64,000 bases of DNA, taken from assembly GCA_025757985.1 (NCBI GenBank), contig CP107210.1, positions 248,001 through 312,000 on the forward strand, read 5' to 3'. The DNA comes from Oscillospiraceae bacterium. Lineage in GTDB: Bacteria > Bacillota > Clostridia > Oscillospirales > Ruminococcaceae. Shown piece after piece: positions 1-10,705 of this stretch. The notes under the pieces were generated by a model. That model was not told the origin of the DNA. It was given only the letters and a program-made list of their open reading frames with translations, and did not search any database. Position numbers and translations under genes: made by a program. Numbering within the stretch: position 1 is the first letter of the stretch; the number at the start of each line of letters is the position of its first letter.

Positions 1-6
1 TCCCTA

Positions 7-62
7 TTGACACGGTATGGGAATGTGCTACAATATTAGCAGTCGGATAGATAGAGTGCTAA
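7..62 (+). promoter_or_regulatory. clpB promoter with CIRCE (HrcA) operator
   Basis: A -35 TTGACA (7-12) and -10 TACAAT (29-34) are separated by 16 bp. Directly downstream is TTAGCAGTC (36-44), a 9-bp spacer, then GAGTGCTAA (54-62). This is the CIRCE inverted repeat with one mismatch (G for C in the left arm). CIRCE is the operator of the heat-shock repressor HrcA, so clpB is probably HrcA-controlled. The transcription start would fall inside the left arm. Confidence 0.88.
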
Positions 63-176
63 AAACAAACGAGCTTCCAGAAAATGGCTCAAAGGCACTG
101 AAAGTACAAACGAATTAGCAATCTAAATATCTGACTGCCAAGCAATGCGATATCTGCAATGAAGGAGGTACGCACT

Positions 177-2789
<2,613 letters not shown>

Positions 2790-2840
2790 AGCCGACAGGC
2801 TGTAGGGGCGGATGCTTGCATCGACCCGCACAATAAATAA

Positions 2841-2882
2841 CGCTCCGGGCTGTGTGGAGTTCCATACAGCCCGGAGCGTTTT
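2841..2882 (+). terminator. Rho-independent terminator of clpB
   Basis: Inverted arms CGCTCCGGGCTGT (2841-2853) and ACAGCCCGGAGCG (2866-2878) form a 13-bp stem followed by TTTTA. Confidence 0.88.
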
Positions 2883-2970
2883 ACTGTTGTGTGATAAAGA
2901 AGTAATAGAAGTGTAAAAAAATTGCTGTTCCTATCCGTCACTTAGCTCTTGTGTTGGATAGGTCGGGCGG

Positions 2971-3165
2971 TTATTCGGGCAAGTCCACCTTGTCAACAAA
3001 AGAATAATAAATCTCAAGGTCCTGTCTGCGGGCCTTGTTCTCGTCATAACTGCACTTATGCACAACGGTATTGGTCGCCCACTTACACTCATAGCCGGGG
3101 TGGTAGCGGCGGGTGCTGCCTGTCCTGCGGTATTCCAGCGTCCCCGGCGTGGGGATTTTGTGCTG
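2971..3165 (-). pseudogene. 3' remnant of a larger gene, possibly a serine recombinase
   Basis: An open minus-strand frame of 64 codons has no convincing start or ribosome site and is preceded in frame by stop codons, so it looks like a severed C-terminus. It ends in RRQDLEIYYSFVDKVDLPE. This resembles the IEIYYNFVG-x-V-x-IP ending of large serine recombinases of the TnpX type, but that is recall by eye. It lies beside an AT-rich two-gene island (3277-4184) and may be scar tissue from the element that brought it. The rest of 2883-3276 shows no supportable gene. Confidence 0.35.
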
Positions 3166-3276
3166 TCAGCCTCTTGATTACCGAACAGCAAAGACGGGCA
3201 AGGCTGTCAACGGCGGCGCATTTGCACCGTTCATCTTGACCGTTGACAGGCTCAGCTGGGTTTGCTATTTATTTCC

Positions 3277-3864
3277 TCACCATTCCTGTGTCTTGGCTTC
3301 CTTCCGACTTTTCATTATCTGTATTTGATATATACTGCCAGGAATTATAGAAACCAACGCAAAAATACCAAAGATTATTGATTGCATTGCAACTGCGAAT
3401 AGTGCAAACATGAGCAGTAGAAATAGCCACAGATTGCGTAAGTTGCGATAATATTTTTCTTTATCGTCATAAGAGGTATGGAGTTCAAAAGGCTTTCCAT
3501 CATTTGTTTTTTCTACAATCAATATTTCTCGATTAAAAGTTGTTGTGTTTGTCGCAATACGACCGCCCCTTTCTGCCCATGGGCGCCAACGAACTTTTCC
3601 AACAGAATAGTTTAGATTGATATTTTTGAAAAACACCTGATATCCCATATCCTTCAAAAAGTTAGCATAGTCTATTGAACTCTCTTTTGATTTTTCTCCA
3701 ATAAACTCTACGCAATAGATCACTTCATCGGGCTTGCATTTTTCAAATTCGTATAACAGTTTTCCTGTCCGAACAAGTCGATAACCCTTTTCAGACATTT
3801 TGTTTAGCCATTTTTCCTGCGTATTTAGCAATCCGCCAAAAAAACGATAACATTTTTTACTCAT
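3277..3864 (-). CDS. DUF2812 membrane protein
   Basis: 195 aa. A soluble N-terminal domain of about 135 residues (containing WLNKMSEKGYRL, the DUF2812 signature region) is followed by two hydrophobic segments at about 142-182. DUF2812 proteins are almost always encoded next to PadR regulators in Firmicutes. Here the start overlaps the padR stop (ATGA), so the two are translationally coupled. The pair is presumably an envelope-stress or drug-responsive module controlled by its own repressor; the biochemical role is unknown. Codon use is clearly AT-richer than the flanking host genes, which suggests recent acquisition. Confidence 0.8.
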   Translation of the reverse strand: MSKKCYRFFGGLLNTQEKWLNKMSEKGYRLVRTGKLLYEFEKCKPDEVIYCVEFIGEKSKESSIDYANFLKDMGYQVFFKNINLNYSVGKVRWRPWAERGGRIATNTTTFNREILIVEKTNDGKPFELHTSYDDKEKYYRNLRNLWLFLLLMFALFAVAMQSIIFGIFALVSIIPGSIYQIQIMKSRKEAKTQEW

Positions 3865-4184
3865 ACTGCACCTCCAATAATTTCACTTGCAACACTTACA
3901 AGTTCATTTAGTCTTGCAAGCTCTTTTTCTGCAATTTCTTTTCCCTGTGCTGTAATGTGGTATTCTTTTTTTCTTCCCTCACTATCTCCATAAGGTTCAA
4001 TCCACTTCTTGTCCTGCAAAGAGTTTAATGCTCCATATAAAGTGCCTGCTCCTAACGAAAGCCGCCCGCCCGTTTTTTCTTCAACAAACTGCATAACGGC
4101 GTATCCGTGTTTTGGTGTATAAAGAGAGAGTAAAATATAAAAGGTCACTTCTGTAAGTGCGCCACTTTTTGCATTGTCTCTCAT
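3861..4184 (-). CDS. PadR-family transcriptional regulator
   Basis: 107 aa winged-helix repressor of the short PadR type. The stretch LTEVTFYILLSLYTPKHGYAVMQF, the wing LGAGTLYGALNSLQDKKWIEPY and GRKKEYHITAQGKEIAEKE are classic PadR motifs. It overlaps the downstream DUF2812 gene by 4 bases. A perfect 10-bp inverted repeat overlaps its promoter region just upstream, so autoregulation is likely. PadR proteins usually respond to small toxic ligands; the ligand here is unknown. Confidence 0.9.
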   Translation of the reverse strand: MRDNAKSGALTEVTFYILLSLYTPKHGYAVMQFVEEKTGGRLSLGAGTLYGALNSLQDKKWIEPYGDSEGRKKEYHITAQGKEIAEKELARLNELVSVASEIIGGAV

Positions 4185-4198
4185 AGTCCAACCTCCGT

Positions 4199-4236
4199 AT
4201 TACGGTTACTGTAATAAATATATCACTAACCGTAAT
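4199..4236 (-). promoter_or_regulatory. Probable PadR operator
   Basis: Inverted arms ATTACGGTTA (4199-4208) and TAACCGTAAT (4227-4236) are separated by 18 AT-rich bases, 15 bp upstream of the padR start. Position and symmetry suit an autoregulatory PadR dimer site. Confidence 0.65.
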
Positions 4237-4281
4237 ATGAGTCAAGCAGGTTCAAGGAAATTATTTAAGGGGCATGAAAAT

Positions 4282-4311
4282 GGAGCAGCAACATTTTCGT
4301 GTTGCTGCTCC
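4282..4311 (-). terminator. Hairpin terminator downstream of mntP
   Basis: Perfect 12-bp stem GGAGCAGCAACA / TGTTGCTGCTCC with a 6-nt loop. On the minus strand it is followed by ATTTTC. It lies after the mntP stop and most likely ends that transcript. Confidence 0.6.
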
Positions 4312-4443
4312 ACTTTCATACAGAATAGAGGGGTTCGTTGTTCTCATTTTGTGTTGTTGCTTTTTTACCGTATATGAGCGTTTTTGTTTGGGTATGCAGC
4401 ACGGCAGACAGGCGTTTACGCTAAGGCTGCAGGGGCGCCGGTT

Positions 4444-5001
4444 TTACAGTACCCCCAGCCCGGTCAGCAGCGTTTTGATGCCGATCAAAATCAGAACGAT
4501 ACCGCCGATGCGCTCAGCGGGGGCGCGGTATTTGTCACCGAACATCGCGCCCACCTTGACGCCGACAGCGGACAGCAGGCAGGTGATGATGCCGATAAGC
4601 CCGGCAGCAGGCAGGATATCCACCTGCATGGCGGCAAAGCTGACGCCGACAGCAAAGGCGTCAATGCTGGTGGCAATCGCCAGCGGCAGCATCGCCTTGG
4701 CGGAATAGTCGTCGTCCAGCTGCTCATCTCCGGCAAAGCTCTCCTTGACCATGTTGGCACCGATGAGCGCCAGCAGCACGAAGGCGATCCAGGGGCCGAA
4801 TTTCGTCAGCACCACGGCAAAGTGGTCGCCCAGAAAATACCCCAGCGTGGGCATCAGGAACTGAAAGCCGCCAAACCAAAGCCCGCAGGTCAGGGCGTGG
4901 GTAAGGTTCACCCTGCGGACAGACAGCCCCTTGCAGATCGAAACGGCAAATGCGTCCATCGAGAGGCTGACGGCAATCAGGATCAGGTCAAACAAAGTCA
5001 T
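4444..5001 (-). CDS. mntP: Manganese efflux pump MntP
   Basis: 185 aa, six-helix inner-membrane exporter of the MntP (DUF204) family. The two homologous halves carry the paired signatures LSMDAFAVS (about 12-20) and TSIDAFAVGVS (about 110-120), whose aspartates line the ion path. A strong GGAGG precedes the ATG. It is a single gene whose leader has the features of a yybP-ykoY manganese riboswitch, so expression should rise with intracellular Mn2+. Confidence 0.93.
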   Translation of the reverse strand: MTLFDLILIAVSLSMDAFAVSICKGLSVRRVNLTHALTCGLWFGGFQFLMPTLGYFLGDHFAVVLTKFGPWIAFVLLALIGANMVKESFAGDEQLDDDYSAKAMLPLAIATSIDAFAVGVSFAAMQVDILPAAGLIGIITCLLSAVGVKVGAMFGDKYRAPAERIGGIVLILIGIKTLLTGLGVL

Positions 5002-5029
5002 AATTTTTTCCTCCGTTTTCAGGGAATAA

Positions 5030-5165
5030 AAAAAGACTTATCTGCCCCGTTTGCGGGCAGATAAGTCTCGTCTTTTAAAGTAAAGCCAGAGCCGCAAGGC
5101 TCATTGTGTTGGCAGAACTGCGCGGCGGCTGCTCCACCCCGCGCTGACTACTCCCTTATTGCTTT
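5030..5165 (-). promoter_or_regulatory. yybP-ykoY-type Mn2+ riboswitch with terminator
   Basis: Read on the minus strand, the mntP leader has AAGGGAGTAGTC, a GC-rich arm with GAGCAGCCGCC, and CAATGAGCCTTGCGGCTC. These match the conserved loop features of yybP-ykoY riboswitches. A strong terminator follows: stem arms around TTATCTGCCCGC / GGGCAGATAA (5032-5068) ending in seven T. Mn2+ binding would disrupt the terminator and switch on the exporter. Confidence 0.78.
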
Positions 5166-5169
5166 CAGC

Positions 5170-5198
5170 AGTGTACCATAGCCGGGAATGTTTGTCAA
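5170..5198 (-). promoter_or_regulatory. mntP promoter
   Basis: Minus-strand TTGACA (5193-5198), 17-bp spacer, TACACT (5170-5175), directly upstream of the riboswitch. Confidence 0.72.
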
Positions 5199-5221
5199 TG
5201 CGTTAGAAATAGCTAATTCTT

Positions 5222-5395
5222 GCGGACTGATGAGGGGCAACCTTACCGTTATAGCTCATTTGTGTTTGACTGCGGTAAAGTTGCCCCTCATCCGGCCCTG
5301 CGGGGCCACCTTCAGTCTACGCGCTAAGAGCCGCCTACGGCGGTTGCGCTCCGACACGCGCCTGCGGGCGCAGCCCCTCGGGGGAAGGCAAGGAA
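5222..5395. repeat. GC-rich interspersed repeat (copy 1)
   Basis: Non-coding stretch containing GATGAGGGGCAAC, its inverted partner GTTGCCCCTCATC, then CCGGCCCTGCGGGGCCACCTTC and CCCCTCGGGGGAAGGC. Related blocks (CCGGATGAGGGG, GCCCCTCATC, CTTCCCCC with GGGGGAAG) recur at 8250-8410. It can fold into several hairpins. No gene is seen between the riboswitch promoter and 5473. Confidence 0.55.
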
Positions 5396-5472
5396 CTTTA
5401 ACCATCTTGCATATTCCACCATTTTAGAGTACAATATACACAAATCTGCAATCTGCATCCGGGGGAATCACC

Positions 5473-6288
5473 ATGCAATATAAAATCCTGGCACTGGACC
5501 TTGACGGCACACTGACCAACACGGATAAAATCATCACACCGCGCACCAAAGCGGCCCTGCAGGCGGCAGCGCAAAGGGGTGTCTGTATCGTGCTGGCCAG
5601 CGGCCGTCCCACGGTCGGCATTGAGCCGCTGGCTAAGGAGCTGGAGCTGGAAAAATACGGCGGCTGTATCCTGAGCTACAACGGCGGTAAGATCATCGAC
5701 TGCAAGACCGGGGAAACGCTTGTACAGTATGCCTTCCCGGCACAGCTCATCGAGCCGGTCTGCACCTTCAGCCGGTATTGGAATGTCGTGCCGCTGACCT
5801 ATGACCGAAACGGCATCGTGACCGAGGACCCCGCCAGCCCCTATGTGCAGGAGGAGGCTCGCATCAATCGTATTCCCGTGCGGCAGGTCGAGAACCTCCC
5901 CGCTGAGGTGACCTACCCCATCAACAAGCTGCTGCTGACCGGTGACCCGGCGGATATGCCCCATGTCGAGGAGCTGATGCAGCAGGAATTTGCCGGCAAG
6001 CTGTCCATCTGCCGCAGCCAGCCTTTCTTTATTGAAACAATGCCGCTGGGTGTGGGCAAGGATACCTCGCTGGAGATTCTGCTGCGTGCCAAGGGGCTGA
6101 CCCCCGCCAACCTGATGGCCTGCGGTGACGGCTGGAATGATTTGCCTATGATCCGTCTGGCGGGTCTGGGCGTGGCCATGGGCAATGCACAGGCCCCGGT
6201 CAAGGCCGCAGCAGACTGGCTGACCGCCGACAACGACCATGACGGCGTGGGCCTTGTGGTCGAGAAGTTTATTTTAGAGGAGAACTGA
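5473..6288 (+). CDS. Cof-type HAD-superfamily hydrolase
   Basis: 271 aa cytoplasmic Mg2+-dependent phosphatase of the HAD-IIB (Cof) group, probably acting on sugar phosphates or related metabolites. Motif I LDLDGTLT supplies the nucleophile and acid/base aspartates (about residues 8-10), motif II is ASGRP, the catalytic lysine is in INKLLL, and motif IV is CGDGWNDLPMI. A large C2 cap sits between motifs II and III. Length is typical. It runs into the exonuclease gene with 3 bases between stop and GTG, so they are co-transcribed. Substrate cannot be read from sequence. Confidence 0.92.
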   Translation: MQYKILALDLDGTLTNTDKIITPRTKAALQAAAQRGVCIVLASGRPTVGIEPLAKELELEKYGGCILSYNGGKIIDCKTGETLVQYAFPAQLIEPVCTFSRYWNVVPLTYDRNGIVTEDPASPYVQEEARINRIPVRQVENLPAEVTYPINKLLLTGDPADMPHVEELMQQEFAGKLSICRSQPFFIETMPLGVGKDTSLEILLRAKGLTPANLMACGDGWNDLPMIRLAGLGVAMGNAQAPVKAAADWLTADNDHDGVGLVVEKFILEEN

Positions 6289-6291
6289 CCT

Positions 6292-7251
6292 GTGAATCTG
6301 ATCGTTTTCGACTTGGAATGGAACATCGGCTATCAGCCGAAAACCTTCCTCTATCACGGTGCAGAGCTGACGCTGCGCGGTGAAATCATTCAGATTGGTG
6401 CGGTCCGCATCAATGCACGCGGCGATGTACTGGATACCTTTGAGGTCAACCTCAGGCCGCGCATCTTCCGCAAGCTGCAGCACCATATCGCCAAGGTTAC
6501 CGGCCTTTCCCAAGGGGATCTGGACGCGGGGCTGCCGATGCGGGAGGGCCTGCAGAAATTCCTTGACTGGGCCGGGCCGGACGCCGAGCTGGCCGAGTGG
6601 GGGCTTGATGATGTGCCGGTGCTGAAGCAGAATCTCTTTCTGGTCGGGCTGGACGAAAACTGGCCGGACCGCTGGTATGATCTGCAGCGGATCTTTCTGC
6701 AGGCCTACCCCCGCAGGGAGGGCGAGGGCCTGACGCTGGAAAGCGTGGTTGACCGGCTGGGCATCCCCAAGGAGGAGCCTTTCCACAATGCGCTCGATGA
6801 TGCGCTGTACACGGCCAAGATCTGCCGCAAGCTGCCGTTGGCCGAGGGACTTGCCACCTACCCGACGGAGGAGGAGCTGCTGACCGAGGCGCTGCTCGGC
6901 AGTGAAAAGACAGGCTGTGATGTGCAGCTGTTCATGAACCGGCTGGAGCATGATGACTACCGCAATCTGCCGGAGCTGTACAAGGTAAACTGCCCCGAGT
7001 GCGGCGCACCGCTGACGAATGACGAGGTATGGCTCAAGCGCGGCAACACGGGGTATTTCACCCGCAGCAGCTGCCCCTACTGCGGGCACTGGTATCTGCG
7101 CTTCAAGCTGAGCCGCCGTGACGGCCTGCATTGGAGTTTCGGCCGCTGTCTGGATGCTGCCACCCCGGAGTATGATGCCAAATGGGATAAGCAGAAGGCC
7201 GCCCTGCTGGAGCGCACAAAGCGCAAGCAGGAACGGGAAAACCGCACATAA
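6292..7251 (+). CDS. DEDDh 3'-5' exonuclease with C-terminal zinc ribbon
   Basis: 319 aa, GTG start. The RNase T/DnaQ fold runs through about residues 1-185: ExoI VFDLEWN (D and E metal ligands), ExoII around AEWGLDDVPVL, ExoIII HNALDDALYTAK with the catalytic His. The C-terminal part has CPECGAP and CPYCGHWY separated by about 25 residues, a four-cysteine zinc ribbon likely to bind nucleic acid. It may trim RNA or single-stranded DNA. It is coupled to the HAD phosphatase gene and followed by a terminator. Confidence 0.88.
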   Translation: MNLIVFDLEWNIGYQPKTFLYHGAELTLRGEIIQIGAVRINARGDVLDTFEVNLRPRIFRKLQHHIAKVTGLSQGDLDAGLPMREGLQKFLDWAGPDAELAEWGLDDVPVLKQNLFLVGLDENWPDRWYDLQRIFLQAYPRREGEGLTLESVVDRLGIPKEEPFHNALDDALYTAKICRKLPLAEGLATYPTEEELLTEALLGSEKTGCDVQLFMNRLEHDDYRNLPELYKVNCPECGAPLTNDEVWLKRGNTGYFTRSSCPYCGHWYLRFKLSRRDGLHWSFGRCLDAATPEYDAKWDKQKAALLERTKRKQERENRT

Positions 7252-7258
7252 CACAGAG

Positions 7259-7286
7259 AAGGCTTCCCTGCGGGGAGCCTTTTTTG
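7259..7286 (+). terminator. Terminator of the HAD-exonuclease operon
   Basis: AAGGCTTCCC-TGC-GGGGAGCCTT stem followed by a T run. Confidence 0.85.
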
Positions 7287-7295
7287 CTTTCCGGC

Positions 7296-7324
7296 TTGAC
7301 AAAAGCGGGAAACTGCACTATGAT
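7296..7324 (+). promoter_or_regulatory. Promoter of the LysR gene
   Basis: TTGACA (7296-7301), 17-bp spacer, TATGAT (7319-7324). Confidence 0.75.
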
Positions 7325-7384
7325 TGATGAAAACGGAACATGGCTTTTACAAGATTGCAACTAAAGCAACATATGAGGTGCAGA

Positions 7385-8245
7385 ATGGACACAGAACGCT
7401 GGCAGATCTTATTGAAGGCAATCGACCGCGGCAGCCTGCGCGCTGCAGCGGAGGAGATGGGCTTTACCGTCTCCGGCATCAGCCGCAGCGTGGCAACGCT
7501 GGAGAAGGAACTTGGTTTTTCATTGCTCTACCGCGCCAAAAGCGGCGTGCAGCCCACCGAGGAGTGCCGCCAGCTGCTGCCGTCCGTGCGTGAGCTGCTC
7601 TTTGCGCAGGAGCGTCTGGAGCAGATTGCGGCCAAGGTGCGCGGCGCGGATTGCGGCACGATTGTCATCGGCACGGCATACAACTGTTATTATGAGTGGG
7701 TCACCCAGATGATGGCGGCCTTCCGAACCCGGCATCCCGGCGTGGTCATCAAGATCGTGAACGGCACCAGCAGCGAACTGGCTGAGATGCTGCTCGATCA
7801 CCGCACCGACTTCTGCCTGATCAGTCACCGTGACGATCTGCCGGTCTGGCTGCCCATCCGGCAGGATGAGCTGATGGTTCTGCTGCCCAAGAGCCACCCG
7901 CTGGCCGCGCAGGAGGCTATCCCGGTAGAGAACCTGAAAACCGAGCCCTTCATCGAGAGCTACCCCGGCATGGAGACGGACATCACCCTGATTTTCGATA
8001 AGATCAAGGCGCGCCCCGATGCCCGGTATTCCACAATGGATATTACGGCCACCTACGCCATGGTCTCGGCGGGTCTGGGCATCAGCGTCAACAATGCCAT
8101 CAACCACCAGCCGGGCTACCCCGGCGTGGTCGAACGCCCGATGGCACCCCACCAGATGATGGAAATCGGCCTTGCCTGCGGGGAAAATCTCGCCCCCGCT
8201 GCGCAGGCGTTCCTGGATTTCGTGAAGGAGCGGCTGCCGGAATAA
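7385..8245 (+). CDS. LysR-family transcriptional regulator
   Basis: 286 aa. N-terminal winged HTH (about 1-60: WQILLKAIDRGSLRAAAEEMGFTVSGISRSVATLEKELG), then a periplasmic-binding-protein-like effector domain (about 88-286). The start at 7385 begins exactly at the family boundary and has GAGGTG just upstream; in-frame ATGs at 7340 and 7373 would add a non-conserved extension. It stands alone with its own promoter; the target gene is unknown because no divergent neighbour is present. Confidence 0.9.
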   Translation: MDTERWQILLKAIDRGSLRAAAEEMGFTVSGISRSVATLEKELGFSLLYRAKSGVQPTEECRQLLPSVRELLFAQERLEQIAAKVRGADCGTIVIGTAYNCYYEWVTQMMAAFRTRHPGVVIKIVNGTSSELAEMLLDHRTDFCLISHRDDLPVWLPIRQDELMVLLPKSHPLAAQEAIPVENLKTEPFIESYPGMETDITLIFDKIKARPDARYSTMDITATYAMVSAGLGISVNNAINHQPGYPGVVERPMAPHQMMEIGLACGENLAPAAQAFLDFVKERLPE

Positions 8246-8249
8246 GAAT

Positions 8250-8410
8250 GCCTTCCCCCGCGGGCGGTGGAAGGTGGCCGAGGCCCCGCCTGAGGCCGGA
8301 TGAGGGGGCGGGTATATGTTATATCCCGCCAACGGATGATGGCCGTACACCTGCCCCTCATCAGTCAGCGGTCAGGGCCGCTGACAGCTTCCCCCAAGGG
8401 GGAAGCCAAC
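8250..8410. repeat. GC-rich interspersed repeat (copy 2)
   Basis: Begins CCTTCCCCC, contains GCCGGATGAGGGG and later GCCCCTCATCAGTCAG, and ends CTTCCCCCAAGGGGGAAGCC. It shares these blocks in inverted or rearranged order with 5222-5395. Probably a palindromic unit (two inverted halves around an AT centre near 8315). Confidence 0.55.
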
Positions 8411-8421
8411 AAAACAAAAAT

Positions 8422-8445
8422 CGCCGTGCAAATCCATGCACGGCG
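8422..8445 (-). terminator. Terminator of the degV gene
   Basis: CGCCGTGCA / TGCACGGCG 9-bp stem, followed on the minus strand by ATTTTTGTTTT. Confidence 0.85.
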
Positions 8446-8458
8446 GTATATTTTTGCC

Positions 8459-9298
8459 TCAATACGTGATAATGATGCCCTGATCCTGTGCGTAGAAGCT
8501 GCACAGACCGGAGCAGGGGACAATGCGCACCGGCGCGCCGGGCCACTTGGCCTCGATGCCGTGGTGCAGCAGCTGGGCGGCGGTCTGGTTCCCGCACTCG
8601 CTGATCAATACCGGGTGTACGCCGTCATAGCCGTCCTCGACCATCTGCTCAAGGATCTTTGCCAGCACGCGGGTCTCGCCGCGGGTCTTGAAATAGAAGT
8701 CAATGCGCCCTTCGGATGTGCGGCGGCCCAGCACGCGCATATTCAGGCGGCCCGCAATAAAGCCGACCACTTTGCTGACGCGGCCGTTTTTGGCCAGATT
8801 GTCAAAGCTGGCCAGAGCAAACAGGATATGGGTGCTTTCGGCAAACTTCTGCAGCGCAAAGCAGATGTCCTCAAAGGTCTGGTTTTCGCCGATCAGCTTG
8901 TTGGCAAGCTCGGCAGCACCGGCCAGCGCGCCGGAGCAGCTCAGTGTATCCAGCACGAAGATATTTTTCTCAGGATGCTCCTCCAGCACCATCTCACGCG
9001 CTGCAATGGCGGCGTTGTAGCTGCCGGACAGGTTGCTGCTGATCGTGAAGGCAAAGACATTGTCCGCCAGCAGGAAATACTCGGCCCATTCCTCCGGGCT
9101 GGGGCAGGCGGTGGTGCTGGCACCGTTGTAGTCGGTCATGGCCTGCAGCATCTGCCGGGTGTTCAGCGTGGGCAGGTCGACATATTCCCGCTCGCCAACG
9201 CGAATCTTAAACGGTGCAAGGGCAAACTGCACACCGGGTGCAGGGTTTTGCAGCTCGCGGATCTCACAGGAGCTGTCGCATACGATCATCCATGCCAT
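8459..9298 (-). CDS. DegV-family fatty-acid-binding protein
   Basis: 279 aa cytoplasmic protein of the DegV/FakB fold. FakB proteins hold a fatty acid for phosphorylation by FakA before its incorporation into phospholipid. Lipid-headgroup motifs are visible as STTACPSPEEW (about 61-71) and ISSNLSGSYNAA (about 86-97). The C-terminal half has the variable lid. No fakA is adjacent, and lone DegV genes are common in Firmicutes. It is monocistronic with its own terminator. Confidence 0.9.
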   Translation of the reverse strand: MAWMIVCDSSCEIRELQNPAPGVQFALAPFKIRVGEREYVDLPTLNTRQMLQAMTDYNGASTTACPSPEEWAEYFLLADNVFAFTISSNLSGSYNAAIAAREMVLEEHPEKNIFVLDTLSCSGALAGAAELANKLIGENQTFEDICFALQKFAESTHILFALASFDNLAKNGRVSKVVGFIAGRLNMRVLGRRTSEGRIDFYFKTRGETRVLAKILEQMVEDGYDGVHPVLISECGNQTAAQLLHHGIEAKWPGAPVRIVPCSGLCSFYAQDQGIIITY

Positions 9299-9389
9299 GG
9301 GGCAGGACCTCCGTTCTGTGACTGATGGTCACGCATACTCTTACTTATATTATAGGGGCAGCACGGGGGTGCGTCAAGCTTATTTTTGC

Positions 9390-9567
9390 TACGGCAACAC
9401 CGCACAATTCCCGCCTGACGGCTTAAGCACCGCTCCGGCGGCTGCGGCATGGCATCTGCGTTGCCAAAATGCTCGATAAGACATCCAGTATTATCTGCGC
9501 TTTTGGCTTAGCAGCTGCCGCACCTCGCTCGCCGTATCGGCACTTGGAATTATGCGGTATTGCCCTA
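9390..9567. mobile_element. 178-bp MITE with terminal inverted repeats
   Basis: Left end TA-c-GGCAACACCGCACAATTCC (9390-9411) and right end GGAATTATGCGGTATTGCC-c-TA (9546-9567) are inverted copies with only a few mismatches, each bounded by TA. There is no open frame inside. Size, inverted ends and TA borders fit a transposase-less IS derivative. It fills most of the gap between degV and the SGNH gene; no second copy was noticed in this window. Confidence 0.72.
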
Positions 9568-9676
9568 CAATTCCGGTTTACAAATTTGTAAAACATTTTC
9601 GCGGCTCTTGTGTGCGGGGACTTTGTGGCGTATAATAACAGTGTATTGTTTTCAGGAAAAGAGAAGCGAGGCTTTT

Positions 9677-10687
9677 ATGGCTGATTTTTATACCTACCGC
9701 AGTGAGGTTGCCGGCAAGCGGCGCAAGCGGAAATTGTTTTTGGCCCTGATCGTGCTTCTGGCGCTGCTCTGCGCCGGGGCCGGGTTTTACTGGTTCCGTG
9801 ACAACGGCACCCCTGCACCGCAGGAGGCAGACAGCGCCGCGGCACAGCCGACTGCAACGGCGGAATCTACGATGGCCCCTACGGCCGCACCGACCCAGCA
9901 GCCCATCGCCGAGCCGCAGCGCCTTGTGCAGAGCGTGGATACCGCCGTGTGGGACAAGTCCGAGCCGGTCGCCCAGACCATAGATACGGAGTTTCTGAAC
10001 ACCGACCACCGGATGGTGGCGGTCCCGATGCTGGGCACGGTGACGAAGGACTACTTCAACACCGTGACCTTTGCGGGGGACAGCATTGCCTCCGGCCTCG
10101 GCATCTATGACACAGGCTACCACAATGCGCACTATGCGACCTATGTCAGCGCGGGCGTGCAGACCTTTGTCAACAATGTCAGCGTCAAGAACGCTGTCAC
10201 CGGCGCGACCGAGACCCCGATGGAGACCATTGCGGCCAGCCAGCCGGACTATCTGTATATTCTGGTCGGCACCAACAATCTGGTTGTGCAGGGCAGTGAG
10301 GACAGCTTCATTGCCTACTATGAGCGTCTGATTGACATGCTGCGCGAGCAGCTCAACCCCGGCGTCATCCTTTATATCCAGGCCATCCCCGGCGTGCAGG
10401 AGACGGTCGTAGCTTCCAAGCCGGGGCTGGACAACCAGCGCATCGCCACCGTCAACGATCTGCTGGCCAATATGGCGCTGCGCAAGGGCTGTTACTATGT
10501 TAATATCCGGGAGACCCTGACTAACACGGCGGACGGCAGCCAGATCGATGACTATGCCACCAAGGACGGCGTGCATTTCAATGCGGCGGGCTATCATGCA
10601 TGGGCCGAGTATCTGGCCACCCATACCGTCTGGAACCGCCGCAGCGTGTACAGCGGCGAGAACCCTTATTATATCTACGGCGCATAA
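9677..10687 (+). CDS. Membrane-anchored SGNH/GDSL hydrolase
   Basis: 336 aa. A basic N-terminus (GKRRKRK) and one hydrophobic helix (about 21-44) make a signal anchor, followed by a Pro/Ala/Thr-rich spacer (about 50-85). The extracellular SGNH domain has block I TFAGDSIASG (Ser nucleophile), GTNN (block III) and DGVHFNAAGYH (block V Asp-His). Such surface esterases often deacylate cell-wall or capsular glycans; the substrate here is unknown. The chosen ATG follows AGCGAGG and gives the membrane anchor. Confidence 0.87.
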   Translation: MADFYTYRSEVAGKRRKRKLFLALIVLLALLCAGAGFYWFRDNGTPAPQEADSAAAQPTATAESTMAPTAAPTQQPIAEPQRLVQSVDTAVWDKSEPVAQTIDTEFLNTDHRMVAVPMLGTVTKDYFNTVTFAGDSIASGLGIYDTGYHNAHYATYVSAGVQTFVNNVSVKNAVTGATETPMETIAASQPDYLYILVGTNNLVVQGSEDSFIAYYERLIDMLREQLNPGVILYIQAIPGVQETVVASKPGLDNQRIATVNDLLANMALRKGCYYVNIRETLTNTADGSQIDDYATKDGVHFNAAGYHAWAEYLATHTVWNRRSVYSGENPYYIYGA

Positions 10688-10705
10688 AGAAGTATTTTGT
10701 ACAAA

